Shown piece by piece: positions 34,301 to 63,660 of a stretch of 64,000 nt of DNA. Within the stretch, counting starts at the first letter, position 1. Each line of letters begins with the position of its first letter. The DNA lies in contig NW_017804609.1 in assembly GCF_001625305.1 (NCBI RefSeq), positions 1,251,389 through 1,315,388 of the forward strand, written 5' to 3'. The position numbers and the translations under genes were made by a program. The notes under the pieces are model-generated. The model was not told the DNA's origin and made no database searches. It was given only the letters and a program-made list of their open reading frames with translations. This DNA comes from Branchiostoma belcheri. Taxonomy: Eukaryota > Chordata > Leptocardii > Amphioxiformes > Branchiostomatidae.

Positions 34301-34772
34301 GGGTCTGCTGCGAGGGGATGCTGGTCGAGATCAAGGTCAGTATCACACAGACAAACATGCACACAAACACACACAAACCACCATACAGGCAGGGTCTGCT
34401 GCGAAGGGATGCTGGTCGAGATCAAGGTTAGTATCAGACATACAGACAAACATACACACAAACACACATGTGTACAGTATTCACACACAGACTATCATAC
34501 ACACTCACACAAACACACACAAACTCACACATACACACATACAGGCAGGGTCTGCTGCGAAGGGATGCTGGTCAAGATCAAGGTTAGTACTCAGACATAC
34601 AGACAAACACACACACAAACATGCACACAAACACACACAAACATGCACACAAACATGCACTCATACATACACACAAACACACAAACACACACACACACAC
34701 ACAGGCAGTATCTGCTGCGAAGGCATGCTGGTCGAGATCAAGGTCAGTACTCAGACACACAGACAAACATAT

Positions 34773-34807
<35 letters not shown>

Positions 34808-35410
34808 CACAAACACACATACATGTACACAGGCACAGATTCATATGCACACACTCATACTCATACACGCACACACAAACACACAAAGTTACACACACAC
34901 CGTGCCGCGTGCCTGCGACGCTGGTGTGTTACGCCAAAAGGCGGGCGATACAGATACAGACACACACAGACGTGCACACAAACACACACAGCAACACACA
35001 CACACACACATATAAATGCTGGTGGAGATCATCCCACAGTGTAAAAATACTCAGATGTGGTAATATACTTGTCTGTTTCCCACAGCTGCTGAAGCGGCAG
35101 GACCTGGTGAGCGTGATTTCCCGCATGATGCACAAACAAACACAAACACACACACACACACACAACACACACACACACACAAACATACACACACGGTTAC
35201 GCTGTTGTCTCTGCCCACAGCTGCTGAAGCGGCAGGACCTGGTGAGCGTGATTTCCCGCATGATGACACACACACACAACACACACACACACAACACACA
35301 CACACACAAACATACACACACAGTTTCACCCTTGTCTCTGCCCACAGCTGCTGAAGCGGCAGGACCTGGTGAGCGTGATTTCCCGCATGATGCAAACACA
35401 AACACACACA

Positions 35411-35447
<37 letters not shown>

Positions 35448-38400
35448 TTACGCTGTTGTCTCTGCCCATAGCTGCTGAAGCGGCAGGACCTGGTGAGCGT
35501 GATTTCCCGCATGATGCGGCCGTCCTCGGACCAGGTGACCGTGACCATTGACCTCGGCCTGTCGGACATGGACAGCTTCGTGTTCGCCGTCGGAAACAAG
35601 AAGACGATCGGCCGACTCCACAAGGACATGAACGACCTGGTGAGAACTTCAGGTTTCCCTGTGTCAACCTTTTTGGTTGAACTTGTTGACCTTTTGAGAG
35701 ACTTTTAACCTCTGACCAGTTCTGTGCAGTTCGTGACCCTTAACATCTGATCTGTTCTCTGCAAACTTTGTGCTTGACCTTGAATGACCTTTTCTGTGTG
35801 GTTTGATCGTGCCTGACCTTTAACCTCTGACATTTAGTGCTGTTTGTTCGTGTCTGACATTTAACCTCTGACATGTTGTATGCAGAGTTTGTGCCTGACC
35901 TTTGTGGTTAGAGTTTGTTGGTGCCTGACCTTTAACACCTGATCCATTGTGTTTAGAGTCTGTGCCTGACCTTTAACCTCTGACCTGTTGTGTTTAGAGT
36001 CTGTTCGTGCCTGACCTTTAACCCCTGACCCATTGTGTTTAGAGTCTGTGCCTGACCTTTAACCTCTGACCTGTTGTGTTTAGAGTCTGTTCGTGCCTGA
36101 CAAGCGTCCTGGGGAGAAGTACGGTCTGCCCTCCGGCATGGCCATCCTGTCCGAGTCGGGGGAGGTCACCAACGCCATCATCGACAACAAGGTAACTACA
36201 AACTAACTAACTAACCAACTAGAAAGGTATCATTTGTAAAGCAAATGCATAATGATAACCTTCACATACGGTCTGATCTGTGGCTTACTCAAACAATTGA
36301 ATATTGTGACAGGAATCTAAATTCCTCCTACTATAAAATTACAACATTATGTAACCCAACACCAGTTACCATGGTGAGAGACAGTCTGGTCCAGGTCATT
36401 GACCAGGTCAGAGGTCTGTGTTTGGAACGAAAGAAGAAGAAGAAGAAACATAGCAAAAACAATATGGAAGATGGGGATCTGAATGGGGGTTTCCGGGTAA
36501 TATTTAGCCACAAACTGATACCAGCAGGTGTGTAGAGAGCAAGAGAACTTTTTGACAGGATAGTGTTGTGTCTGTTACAGATGGTTCGAGTGCTGAATAA
36601 CTATGCAGACATGTTTGAGTTCCTCCACATCTCTGACCAGTTCTCGGGGCCGAAGGTCAAGGACGGGTGAGTATGCTGGGCAAGGTCAAGGCATTCTCGC
36701 TTCTGGTTTTCATCTCGGTCTCAAAGTATAATGTTCAGAAATTATAGTGTTGTCTTTCAGCAGAAAATGAGTTCATAACTGCTTAAGCCTCAAGTGCCAA
36801 GCTCTTTCATTTGTAACTGTAATTTTGAAGTTTGTAACCATTCTTTTGTGTCTTGCAGGGACCCTCAGCCTGTAGTAACCGTTGTTTGTTTGTTAGTTTG
36901 TTTAGGGACCCTCAGCCTGTAGTAACCGTTGTTTGTTTGTTTGTTTGTTTGTTTAGGGACCCTCAGCCTGTAGTAACCGTTGTTTGTTTGTTTGTTTGTT
37001 TGTTTAGGGACCCTCAGCCTGCCACCAAGATGCCTGATACCAAGAAGACCATCATCTTCACCTTCAATGGTGAGAAAATCCCTCGGGTTTTTCTTTATCA
37101 GTTATAACTATCGGCTCATTGATAACAGATATGTCCTGAGGGATAAGTTATAAGTGATAACTGCAGTGCCTGGGCAGGGCCACAGCTCAGTGATGACTCA
37201 TAACTGATAAGTTATAACTGATAAGTTATAAGTGATAACTGATAAGTAGGAAGTGATTATTGATAAGTGATAACTGATAAGAGATAAGTGATAACTGATA
37301 AGTGATAACTGGTGTGTTTGTACAGTGCCTGGGCAGGGCCGCAGCTCAGTGATAACTGATAAGTGATAACTGATAAGTGATAAGTGATAACTGATAAGTG
37401 ATAACTGATAAGTGATAACTGATAAGTGATAACTGATGAGTGATAAGTGATAACTGTTATCCCCCTGCAGTGCCTGGGCAGGGCTGCAGCTCAGTGATAA
37501 GTGATAACTGATAACTGATAAGTGATAACTGATAAGTGATAAGTGATAACTGATAAGTGATAACTGATAAGTGATAACTGATAAGTGATAACTGATAACT
37601 GATAAGTGATAACTGATAAGTAGGAAGTGATTATTGATAAGTGATAGCTGATAACTGATAAGTGATAACTGATCAGTGATAACTGGTGTGTTTGTACAGT
37701 GCCTGGGCAGGGCCGCAGCTCAGTGATAACTGATGATAAGTGATAACTGATAAGTGATGAGTGATAACTGATAAGTGATAACTGATAAGTGATAACTGAT
37801 AAGTGATAGCTGATAACTGATAAGTGATAACTGATCAGTGATAACTGGTGTGTTTGTACAGTGCCTGGGCAGGGCCGCAGCTCAGTGATAACTGATGAGT
37901 GATAAGTTATAACTGTTGTGTTTGTACAGTGCCTGGGCAGGGCCGCAGCTCAGTGAAGGATGTTTTCGCCATGGAACCGATGATGAAACTCGTCTTCCAC
38001 ATTCTGGACAAAGTCTTCCGTTTCCGCCTCAGCAAGGAGGTGGGTGTCGCTGGAACTGGACTGGAACTTTTGGTTCAACACAAAAAGTTTTCGCACCTAG
38101 AGCTTTCGACCAGTCACTCTGGTCTTCCCCGGTAGACTGACCCTGTGAGGCTTGTCACATGGCTTCTTTGAAGGGTGAAGTCAACTATCGTCTACCGGGT
38201 ACCTTTAACCCAGTGTTGACGTCACACTTCAAAGAAGCTACGTAACAAGCCTCACTGGGTCAGTCTATTGAGGAAGACCACTTTTTGTGTTGGACCAAAA
38301 GTTTTAAGTCTAAACATGTAACTACCCACACAGATGAACTTGATAGACTATAACTTGACTGTAACTGGACTGTAACTCAACATGGTGACTGGACTTGGCA

Positions 38401-39257
38401 GCAGGTGCATTGTAAGGGTTAGGGTTAAGGTTAAGACATGATGTAAGGCATGTTTTAAAGTCTCCTGCACATGCAGGCCAAGGCGAAGGCTGACAAGACG
38501 CGGCTGAAGGTGGAAGGGTTAGGGTTAAGATGTAAGACATGGTGTAAGACATGTTTTTACCTGTGCAGGCCAAGACAAAGCTGACAAGACGCGGCTGAAG
38601 GTGGAAGGGTTAGGGTTATGATGTAAGACGTGGTGTAAGACATGTTTTTACCTGTGCAGGCCAAGACGAAGGCTGACAAGATGCGGCTGAAGGTGGAAGA
38701 GTCCTTCCTTAAGATGACGCACGCCCAGCGGCAGGAGGCGGCGCAGGCCCGGCGGGAGGAGCGGCGCCGCGCAGAGAAGGACCGCATGATGGCCGAGGAG
38801 GACCCCGACAGGCAGCGCAAGATGGAGGTGAGAGGTCAGGGGGTGGGGCAGGGGTCATGTGAGAGGTCAGATGTCATGTCAGATAATGCCAGCAGTCATA
38901 TCAGAGGTCATGTCAGACTATGTCAGAGGTAATGCCAACAGACATGTCAGAGGTCATGTCAGAGGTCATGTCAACAAATAGGTCAGAGGTCATGTCAGCA
39001 CACATGTCACAGGTCATGTCAGAGGTCATGTCAGACTATCAGACTTTCTTCTACATATAATTTTTCCCGACGAAAGTGAAATATTTTCTGGTTGATGGAA
39101 TATTGTTCACTTTGTCAGACTTAAAGTTTGTGTGAGTTAAGTTAACTTCTGCCAATGATGGAATATTCTTATTCTTCCATTCCAGGAGCGCGAATACCGC
39201 CGTGACATGAAGAAGAAACAACCCAAGGTCAAGCAGCTGAAAGTCAAGATGGGCTGA
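31313..39257 (+). CDS. CCDC47: CCDC47 (calumin), complete 12-exon coding region
   Basis: Coding exons: 31313-31501, 31976-32167, 33125-33252, 33699-33745, 34217-34335, 35472-35639, 36084-36191, 36581-36666, 37008-37069, 37930-38039, 38660-38827, 39186-39257. All junctions are GT-AG and keep frame, giving 482 residues against 483 in human as I recall. CCDC47 is an ER membrane protein; vertebrate CCDC47 works in the PAT complex and multipass translocon that shields and inserts membrane helices, and it affects ER calcium. Seen here: signal peptide (about 1-21), acidic lumenal segment with a doubled EFAEFE motif (27-125), one membrane helix (about 139-158), a conserved cytosolic domain ([28 protein letters not shown]) and a charged coiled-coil tail (404-482). 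The ATG at 31313 is favoured over decoys at 31060 and 31170 because only it stays open. Ten or so exon edges have intronic echoes. Confidence 0.96.
31502..31765 (+). repeat. Echo array of the CCDC47 exon 1 donor
   Basis: The exon ends GAGGAG|GTATGTTGGGAAGATG. The 22-bp unit GTAGGTTGGGAAGATGTCCT plus GG then repeats about twelve times. Many units retain GGTAGGT, a plausible donor core, so the real donor is followed by a ladder of decoys. Confidence 0.9.
32168..32720 (+). repeat. Echo copies of the CCDC47 exon 2 end as 27-nt pseudo-exons
   Basis: Exon 2 ends in codons for DPPDLKITN at AAT|GTGAGT. The same 27 nt, entered at CACATCCAG| and left at |GTGAGT, recur at 32264-32290 and 32682-32708. 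They are separated by ACTAATCCTTAC microsatellite. Both keep frame and have an AG and a GT. Confidence 0.9.
32820..33025. repeat. Dispersed SINE-like repeat
   Basis: It contains GGCACTTTCCTGACTCCACC, CAGGTGAAAAATGGGTACCT, GGCAGTGGAAGGAGAGGGAT and CTCTAGACACAGTGGA. A partial reverse copy is at 13735-13860. I see no clear pol III boxes here. Confidence 0.55.
33415..33660. repeat. Dispersed repeat in CCDC47 intron 3
   Basis: The ordered blocks are GAAAGGTAACATTTGCAAAG, CATATGGTCTGCTCTGTTAA, CTTACTCAAACAC, AAATCCCTCCTGCTATGAAA, ATTGCAACATGATGTAACCC, CCAGTTACCATGGTGACAGA and CTGGTTCAGGTCATTGAC. Other copies: 36220-36440, 43675-43850, 47150-47330 with 49398-49505 (reverse, split by an insertion), 54310-54470 (reverse), and a piece at 3045-3105. 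Nature unknown; possibly a MITE or SINE. Confidence 0.75.
34128..34175 (+). repeat. Echo of the CCDC47 exon 5 acceptor
   Basis: GCCTGTGTTTAG|GGGATGATGGG and about 40 nt of the exon start are present once at 34132-34180 and again as the real acceptor at 34205-34216. The spacer CTGATGTATATATCCCATGA is duplicated too. Confidence 0.9.
34380..34745 (+). repeat. Three echo copies of the CCDC47 exon 5 end within (CA)n
   Basis: Copies at 34389-34426, 34545-34582 and 34705-34742 each have ACAG| then GCAGGGTCTGCTGCGAAGGG to ATCAAG|GTTAG or |GTCAG. They are 38 nt long, so inclusion in a transcript would shift the frame. They are spaced by CA/CAAA microsatellite. Confidence 0.92.
34746..35080 (+). repeat. 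(CA)n-rich intron
   Basis: Microsatellite CA/CAAACA blocks. At 34905-34950 is a fragment reading CCGTGCCTGCGACGCTGGTG-like sequence that also occurs at 15200-15250 (GTGTTACGCC core). Long ORFs on both strands are microsatellite artefacts. Confidence 0.8.
35081..35395 (+). repeat. Three echo copies of the CCDC47 exon 6 acceptor
   Basis: Copies at 35086-35130, 35221-35265 and 35348-35392 repeat TGTCTCTGCCCACAG| plus the first 45 nt of exon 6 (codons [15 protein letters not shown]). They then break into CA microsatellite. The real exon starts at 35472. Each copy, and the real exon, holds an internal donor-like GACCTG|GTGAGC. Confidence 0.93.
35720..36080 (+). repeat. Echo array of the CCDC47 exon 7 acceptor
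   Basis: About six copies of TTTAACCTCTGACCTGTTGT plus GTTTAG|AGTCTGTTCGTGCCTGA precede the real acceptor at 36083/36084. Drift increases with distance from the exon. Confidence 0.9.
36855..37000 (+). repeat. Three echo copies of the CCDC47 exon 9 acceptor
   Basis: Units of TTTAG|GGACCCTCAGCCTG followed by TAGTAACCGTTGTTTGTTTG occur at 36858, 36905 and 36956. The real exon at 37008 continues CCACCAAGATG. Confidence 0.9.
37150..37925 (+). repeat. Echo copies of the CCDC47 exon 10 acceptor in a GATAACTGATAAGT minisatellite
   Basis: Five copies of ACAG|TGCCTGGGCAGGGCCG plus CAGCTCAGTGA lie near 37166, 37324, 37468, 37698 and 37859. Each leads into a 14-bp GATAACTGATAAGT array of 60-200 bp. The real exon begins at 37930 and diverges after CTCAGTGAAGG. 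Confidence 0.93.
38062..38312. mobile_element. Inverted-repeat MITE in CCDC47 intron 10
   Basis: The left arm AACTTTTGGTTCAACACAAA with TAGACTGACCC, GTGAGGCTTGTCACATGGCT and TCTTTGAAGGGTGAAGTCAA is mirrored at the right, ending TTGTGTTGGACCAAAAGTTT. Length is about 250 bp and it is non-coding. The left arm carries a short extra insertion (about 30 bp) absent from the right. Confidence 0.8.
38465..38640 (+). repeat. Two echo copies of the CCDC47 exon 11 acceptor
   Basis: Copies at 38477-38515 and 38568-38607 repeat GCAG|GCCAAGACNAAGGCTGAC to GGCTGAAGGTGGAAG. They then run GGTTAGGGTTAAGATGTAAG up to the next copy. The real exon begins at 38660 and diverges at GGAAGAG. Confidence 0.9.
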
Positions 39258-39830
39258 TGACCTTGACCCAAGTGCAATAAGACTAGCCGTGAAGGTCACC
39301 GTATTAAGGTCAACAGTGCGAAGGGAGTGGACTGTTAGGTCATAGGTCACATCCACGTAACAATGAAGTCTAGAAACAACAGTAGTAGCCTTGTGGGTGG
39401 GGGGGGGTAGGTAGGAGTTGTAGTTAATGAATTAAAACATAAACTGTAAGTAAGCTAGATTAGAGCAGTAGGTATTTATAGGATTGTTCTAAAGTCGTTA
39501 TACGGAATTCTAGGGGAGGTCGCATTTTAATGTCAACTTTCAAGTCCGCAGCTCTAGTTGTTGTGTTTGCTTTTCCTGAAGTTAAATGTTGTCAGAACTG
39601 GCCAACAAAAGTCTGAACCTGTAAGTAAGTCTACAATTATAGCTAATGTAATAGATTTCAAACATCAGCAGAGTGTGGGAAGTTTCGTTCGGACATTCGT
39701 CAAGCAAAACTCACGGATTTGCTGCATCACAGACTTTCTCAGTCGGTGCAAAATTTTACAGCAAGAAACTTTTGCAACTTTGCTAAGGCCTACAACAAAG
39801 GAGCTTCAATAAATGAATATCAGCAGCCTG
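39258..39830 (+). other. CCDC47 3' UTR and poly(A) signal
   Basis: Sequence after the stop codon shows no repeat until 39840. An AATAAA is at 39808-39813 (TTCAATAAATGAA), which fits cleavage near 39825-39840. The end point is inferred. Confidence 0.6.
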
Positions 39831-39837
39831 GACACTT

Positions 39838-40010
39838 GTTTGTTTGTTTGTTTCACATAACCGGTAAACTGCCTTTAGGCGTAGCACACCAGTTGTACAG
39901 TTTTTTTTTTTGTAAGTACAACCTGCATAACACCGGACTGTAAGGTTTGAACCACTCACACCAGGAAGGTGACCCCTACTCTTTTTTGATAAGTGCAGTG
40001 GGTTAAGTAA
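39838..40010. repeat. Dispersed repeat shared with 58485-58645
   Basis: The ordered blocks ATAACCGGTAAACTGCCTTT, AGGCGTAGCACACCAGTT, GTAAGTACAA, GGACTGTAAGGTTTGAACCA, CTCACACCAGGAAGGT and ATAAGTGCAGTGGGTTAA recur at 58485-58645 in a HECW intron. Family unknown, SINE-sized. Confidence 0.7.
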
Positions 40011-40083
40011 TGCGTTATATATGTATATATATATTGGCTATGTACAGGGAATTTTTTTTTAGATTCCAACATATAATCACAAG

Positions 40084-40294
40084 AGGTGGTGACGGCACAC
40101 TCAAGTTTTTTCAACTTATATTAATGCTGCCACCATCACGGGACAATACAATACTCATTTTCACCTGAGCGAAGAGAGGAAAGTCGTGTAAAGTGCCTTT
40201 CCCAAGAGCACAAGATCGGTGGCATGTCAGGACTCAAACCCGAGACCTCTTGGTTCCGAGTCGAGCACTCTGCTGCTACGCCACACGACCCCAC
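40084..40294 (-). mobile_element. tRNA-derived SINE (copy 2)
   Basis: Reverse copy of the 28375 SINE. The tRNA-like head lies at the right end (CGCCACACGACCCCAC) and the A-rich end at the left. The B box is mutated (GGTTTGAGTCC read on the minus strand). Confidence 0.88.
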
Positions 40295-40679
40295 TTAATT
40301 GACGGAAAATGTGTTGAGTTTATCACTATATCGATGAAATCCACGGCCGTACAATATACTAATATCATAGAATGCCGAAATCAATTTCAGGAAAAGAAGA
40401 AAATGTGAAGAAATGAAAATGATGAGTCTATTATTATTACCATACTCTGTGTGTTTAGTCATTTGTACCACCTTTATGACCACATAGATTTCATAATGAA
40501 GGAAATTTTTTTTTTTGCCAAACCTTTTTTTTTATTCTCAAGCTAGCATCAGTTTTGGGGTTCCCAGAGGATGTCATCCATATAATCAAATCAACATGGC
40601 CTAATCCTAACACACTATTATATCGTTTTATTTTTGCAAATCCAAATGAACCTATTTGAACACGTAATATTTGACGAAC

Positions 40680-40869
40680 GATGTCGTCACAATCCCAACG
40701 GAAGTGACGTCGTTTCCGGGAAGATGGGCGTGGCATCCACTTCCGGGGCCCTCCGTCTTCCGGGAAGAGCACCTGTCCCATCATGCCTCAGCGCTGATTC
40801 ATAAACATCCAAGATGGCGGTGCGAGCTCGATCGGAGAACAGATTTCCTGTTTTCTGGCGGTAAAATCG
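40680..40869 (+). promoter_or_regulatory. CpG-rich promoter and probable 5' leader exon, likely of HECW
   Basis: The region has a CRE-like TGACGTCG (40705-40712), three ETS-type TTCCGG cores (about 40715, 40741, 40758) and an AAGATGGCGG box (40811-40820), the YY1-type element often found just after start sites of housekeeping genes. A donor GGTAAAATCG|GTGAGT ends a possible leader exon at 40869. The ATG inside the YY1 box opens a frame of only 16 codons. HECW is the next gene on this strand, so assignment to it is inference. Confidence 0.55.
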
Positions 40870-41027
40870 GTGAGTTCTGTCGTTTGCGCGGTTTTACCGC
40901 CTCCGATTCCTGCTGTTCTGGGAGCTAGATGTAAGATAGTGCGGGAAATATTGTTCATGTTGGCCTACTGGGCTGGGGGGACCCGTAACTCGGCAAATTT
41001 CCCACAGCTGCGGAACCACCTTGCATA

Positions 41028-41226
41028 TAGCCTCCATAGCATGCCAAAAACTGGGGGGTTTGGGGGTCTTCATGGTCTTTGGGAGCTTTTATGTGCTATT
41101 TTCTGATTGCATATAGACAACATAACCAGCCTGGTTGAATTACCCCCGTTTTTTGAGAACTGGGCTAGTCAGAAAACAGCCGAAGACCGCCAAACACCCA
41201 GTTCTATAAGCCTGCTACGGAGGCTA
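41028..41226. mobile_element. TAGCCTCC MITE with 8-bp target duplication
   Basis: It runs from TAGCCTCCATAGCATGCCAA to GCCTGCTACGGAGGCTA. CTTGCATA flanks both sides (41020-41027 and 41227-41234). Full-length sibling of 2335-2650, without the triplication. Confidence 0.85.
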
Positions 41227-42500
41227 CTTGCATACAAATTACGGGAAGTCGGGATTTTCGCTCGGCACTGGCATATCCAGAACCGTGTTTTATCCAGAAC
41301 AAGGCTGAGACACGGGTCAGGATAGCCCACACGTATCCAGAACCGTGCCTGGAGCAAATCTACGTTGGTGGAAACCCTGAGACTATCCAGAACCGCGCCT
41401 GGGCATAACCCAAACCCGCTCAGGCATAGAGGCAGATAGGCACGGTTCTGGGTACTGTAACTCCTGATTTTGTCATGGTACTGTTATGTTCACTGTTTTC
41501 ACTGTCACTTCTGTTCCGTGAACTTATCATTACAGTTAACAAATAATTCCTGGACTTTTTTTTTCCTGCACCTGTCACCACCGTGAATATATAGTTCCGT
41601 GAACATGCCCACTTTTTTCAGACCATGAACTTTTGCTACCGTGAACATAAAGTGAATTACAGTTCGCCTAGAGTCACACCCGGGGGGATTAAGGCCGGCA
41701 CCCCCACCCCCCAGGGGCGGGGCTGGACAATCCCGGGGGTCTGCCATATGCCCCACCCCCCCGGGATCCGACCACTATATTAAATTGGTGTGGCCTTATT
41801 GAATAAATGACAGATATTGTGAACAGATATTGTGAACAGATGTAGTGTGAAGAGCTGTCTATTCAGTATAGCTCAGGATAAGCACACATCTGGTTAACAT
41901 AAGAAATATAGAGTTACATATATATACATGTATGGATATTACATTTATTTATACACAGCAAATACTGATGGTTATAGTTCATGTATTAAGGGTGTGTGGA
42001 AGTTGTATATGAATATCTAATGTGTGAATGTGAGATATATAACTGTATATCTGTATATAACTGTGTATGAATACATAAGACGTATGATAATATGTGTATA
42101 TGGGTACATATGGTAGTTTGTATGGGCACATATGACAGGTTATGATACTGCAGATGGGCAGATATGACATGATAGTGTGTGTGGCCCATATGACACATGA
42201 CATATGGTAGTACATTTGTATATATATACATACACATAAGATATTCGTATGCAACATCCACGCATTCTTAATGGTAGTGTGCTTATGGGTAATATGGCAT
42301 ATGATAGTGTCTATGGGCACATATGGCATATGATACATATGGTAGTGTATTTGGACACATATATAATAAATGTGATGTGATTTCCTTCAAATAGGTGTAA
42401 TTTTTCTTCTGAAATTCTTGAAAAATTAAGATTTACACCAAATTCTTTTCATCCAACAGTTCAGAGCACCTCAGAAAAGTTTTTGTTGGGAACCTGTGTT
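41227..42500. other. Intergenic or HECW 5' intron sequence
   Basis: 41270-41460 holds the GGTTCTGGGTA family. 41495-41670 resembles 30840-30990 reversed (GTTCACGGTAGCAAAAGTTC). 42000-42370 is an imperfect array of GGGCACATATGGCATATGAT-like units. No gene. Confidence 0.45.
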
Positions 42501-42508
42501 ACACGGAG

Positions 42509-42848
42509 AAAAGAAACTGCAGCTGGGAAACTGCAGCTGAGAAACTGCAGCTGAGACACTGCAGCTGAGAAACTGCAGCTGAGAAACTGCAACAGAGAAA
42601 CTGCAGCTGAGAAACTGCAGCTGAGAAACTGCAGCTGAGAAACTGCACCTGAAAAACTGCAGCTGAGAAACTGCACCTGAAACTGCAGCTGAGAAACTGC
42701 ACCTGAAACTGCAGCTGGGAAACTGCAGCTGGGAAACTGCAGCTGAGAAACTGCACCTGGAAAACTGCAGCTGGGAAACTGCACCTGAGAAACTGCACCT
42801 GAGAAACTGCACCTGAGAAACTGCACCTGAGAAACTGCACCTGAAACA
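42509..42848. repeat. 14-bp minisatellite GAAACTGCAGCTGA, about 24 copies
   Basis: Units GAAACTGCAGCTGA and GAAACTGCACCTGA alternate in blocks, with some 11-bp units. It ends about 230 bp before the HECW start codon. Open frames across it (QFLRCSFSGAVS-like on the minus strand) are artefacts. Confidence 0.95.
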
Positions 42849-43078
42849 GAAGTAGACAATCCATGGAGGGTTGAAGACATTTTGTTGAAGTCTGTATTTA
42901 TTTTATGAGCACTGAAGTTAGATATTTCATGGAGTGGTGAAGACATTTTCTTGAAGCTTGTATTTATTTTATGAGCACTGGGACGAACCATGTTTGTGTG
43001 TAGGGTGTGAAGCATGCGGAGAATGCCTGCTATGCCGGTGCAGAATTCCCCCCTGTGTGACATGTGGACCGTTCCAAG

Positions 43079-63090
<20,012 letters not shown>

Positions 63091-63390
63091 GCAGCAGCGC
63101 CCCCGTGAGGTTTGAATCGGTACTGCAGCTTGCCTTGTCTGATGGGGCAGAGCGGAAACTTGACTCTTTACTCCAGCTGGGGATGAAACAGCCATTTTGC
63201 TCGGTGTAGCTGTAAGCTAATACAGCAAGCTGATACCCGATACAGGTAACCCGATACCCAAGCTGAAATATCGTGTTACAGCTGTGAGAACAGCACATCC
63301 CCTACAGCTGTGACTGGACTTGTGCCACCTGCAGCCGTCTGTATTTGTGTAAAGCCATGTGTAAAGCCATGCGTTAACTTGTCTCACCTC
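63091..63390 (+). other. HECW 3' UTR, unique part
   Basis: Unique sequence after TGA 63088-63090. No AATAAA was seen before the tandem repeats, so the transcript may extend through them. Confidence 0.5.
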
Positions 63391-63660
63391 AACATGCCAC
63401 CTGATACAGCTGTGAGAACATTTTCCACCTGATACAGCTCTGAGAACATTTGCCACCTGATACAGCTGTGAGAACCTTTGCCACCTGATACAGCTGTGAG
63501 AACCTTTGCCACCTGATACAGCTGTGAGAACCTTTGCCACCTGATACAACTGTGAGAACCTTTGCCACCTGATACAGCTGTGAGAACCTTTGCCACCTGA
63601 TACAGCTGTGAGAACCTTTGCCACCTGATGCAGCTGTGAGAACCTCTGCCACCTGATATA
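63391..63660 (+). repeat. 28-bp minisatellite, nine copies, HECW 3' region
   Basis: Unit TGCCACCTGATACAGCTGTG plus AGAACCTT. The first unit lies within a longer diverged stretch (CTACAGCTGTGACTGG). The minus-strand frame SHSCIRWQRFSQLYQVAKVL is an artefact of the repeat. Confidence 0.95.

Noticed and set aside
34290-35629. Plus-strand THTHKHT frames and minus-strand CVCVCVC frames up to 285 residues
   Set aside because: CA microsatellite translated; the only real coding parts are CCDC47 exons 5 and 6.
38515-38625. Telomeric repeat or former chromosome end
   Set aside because: Only two to three TTAGGG-like units at each of two spots; kept only as a curiosity at echo junctions.
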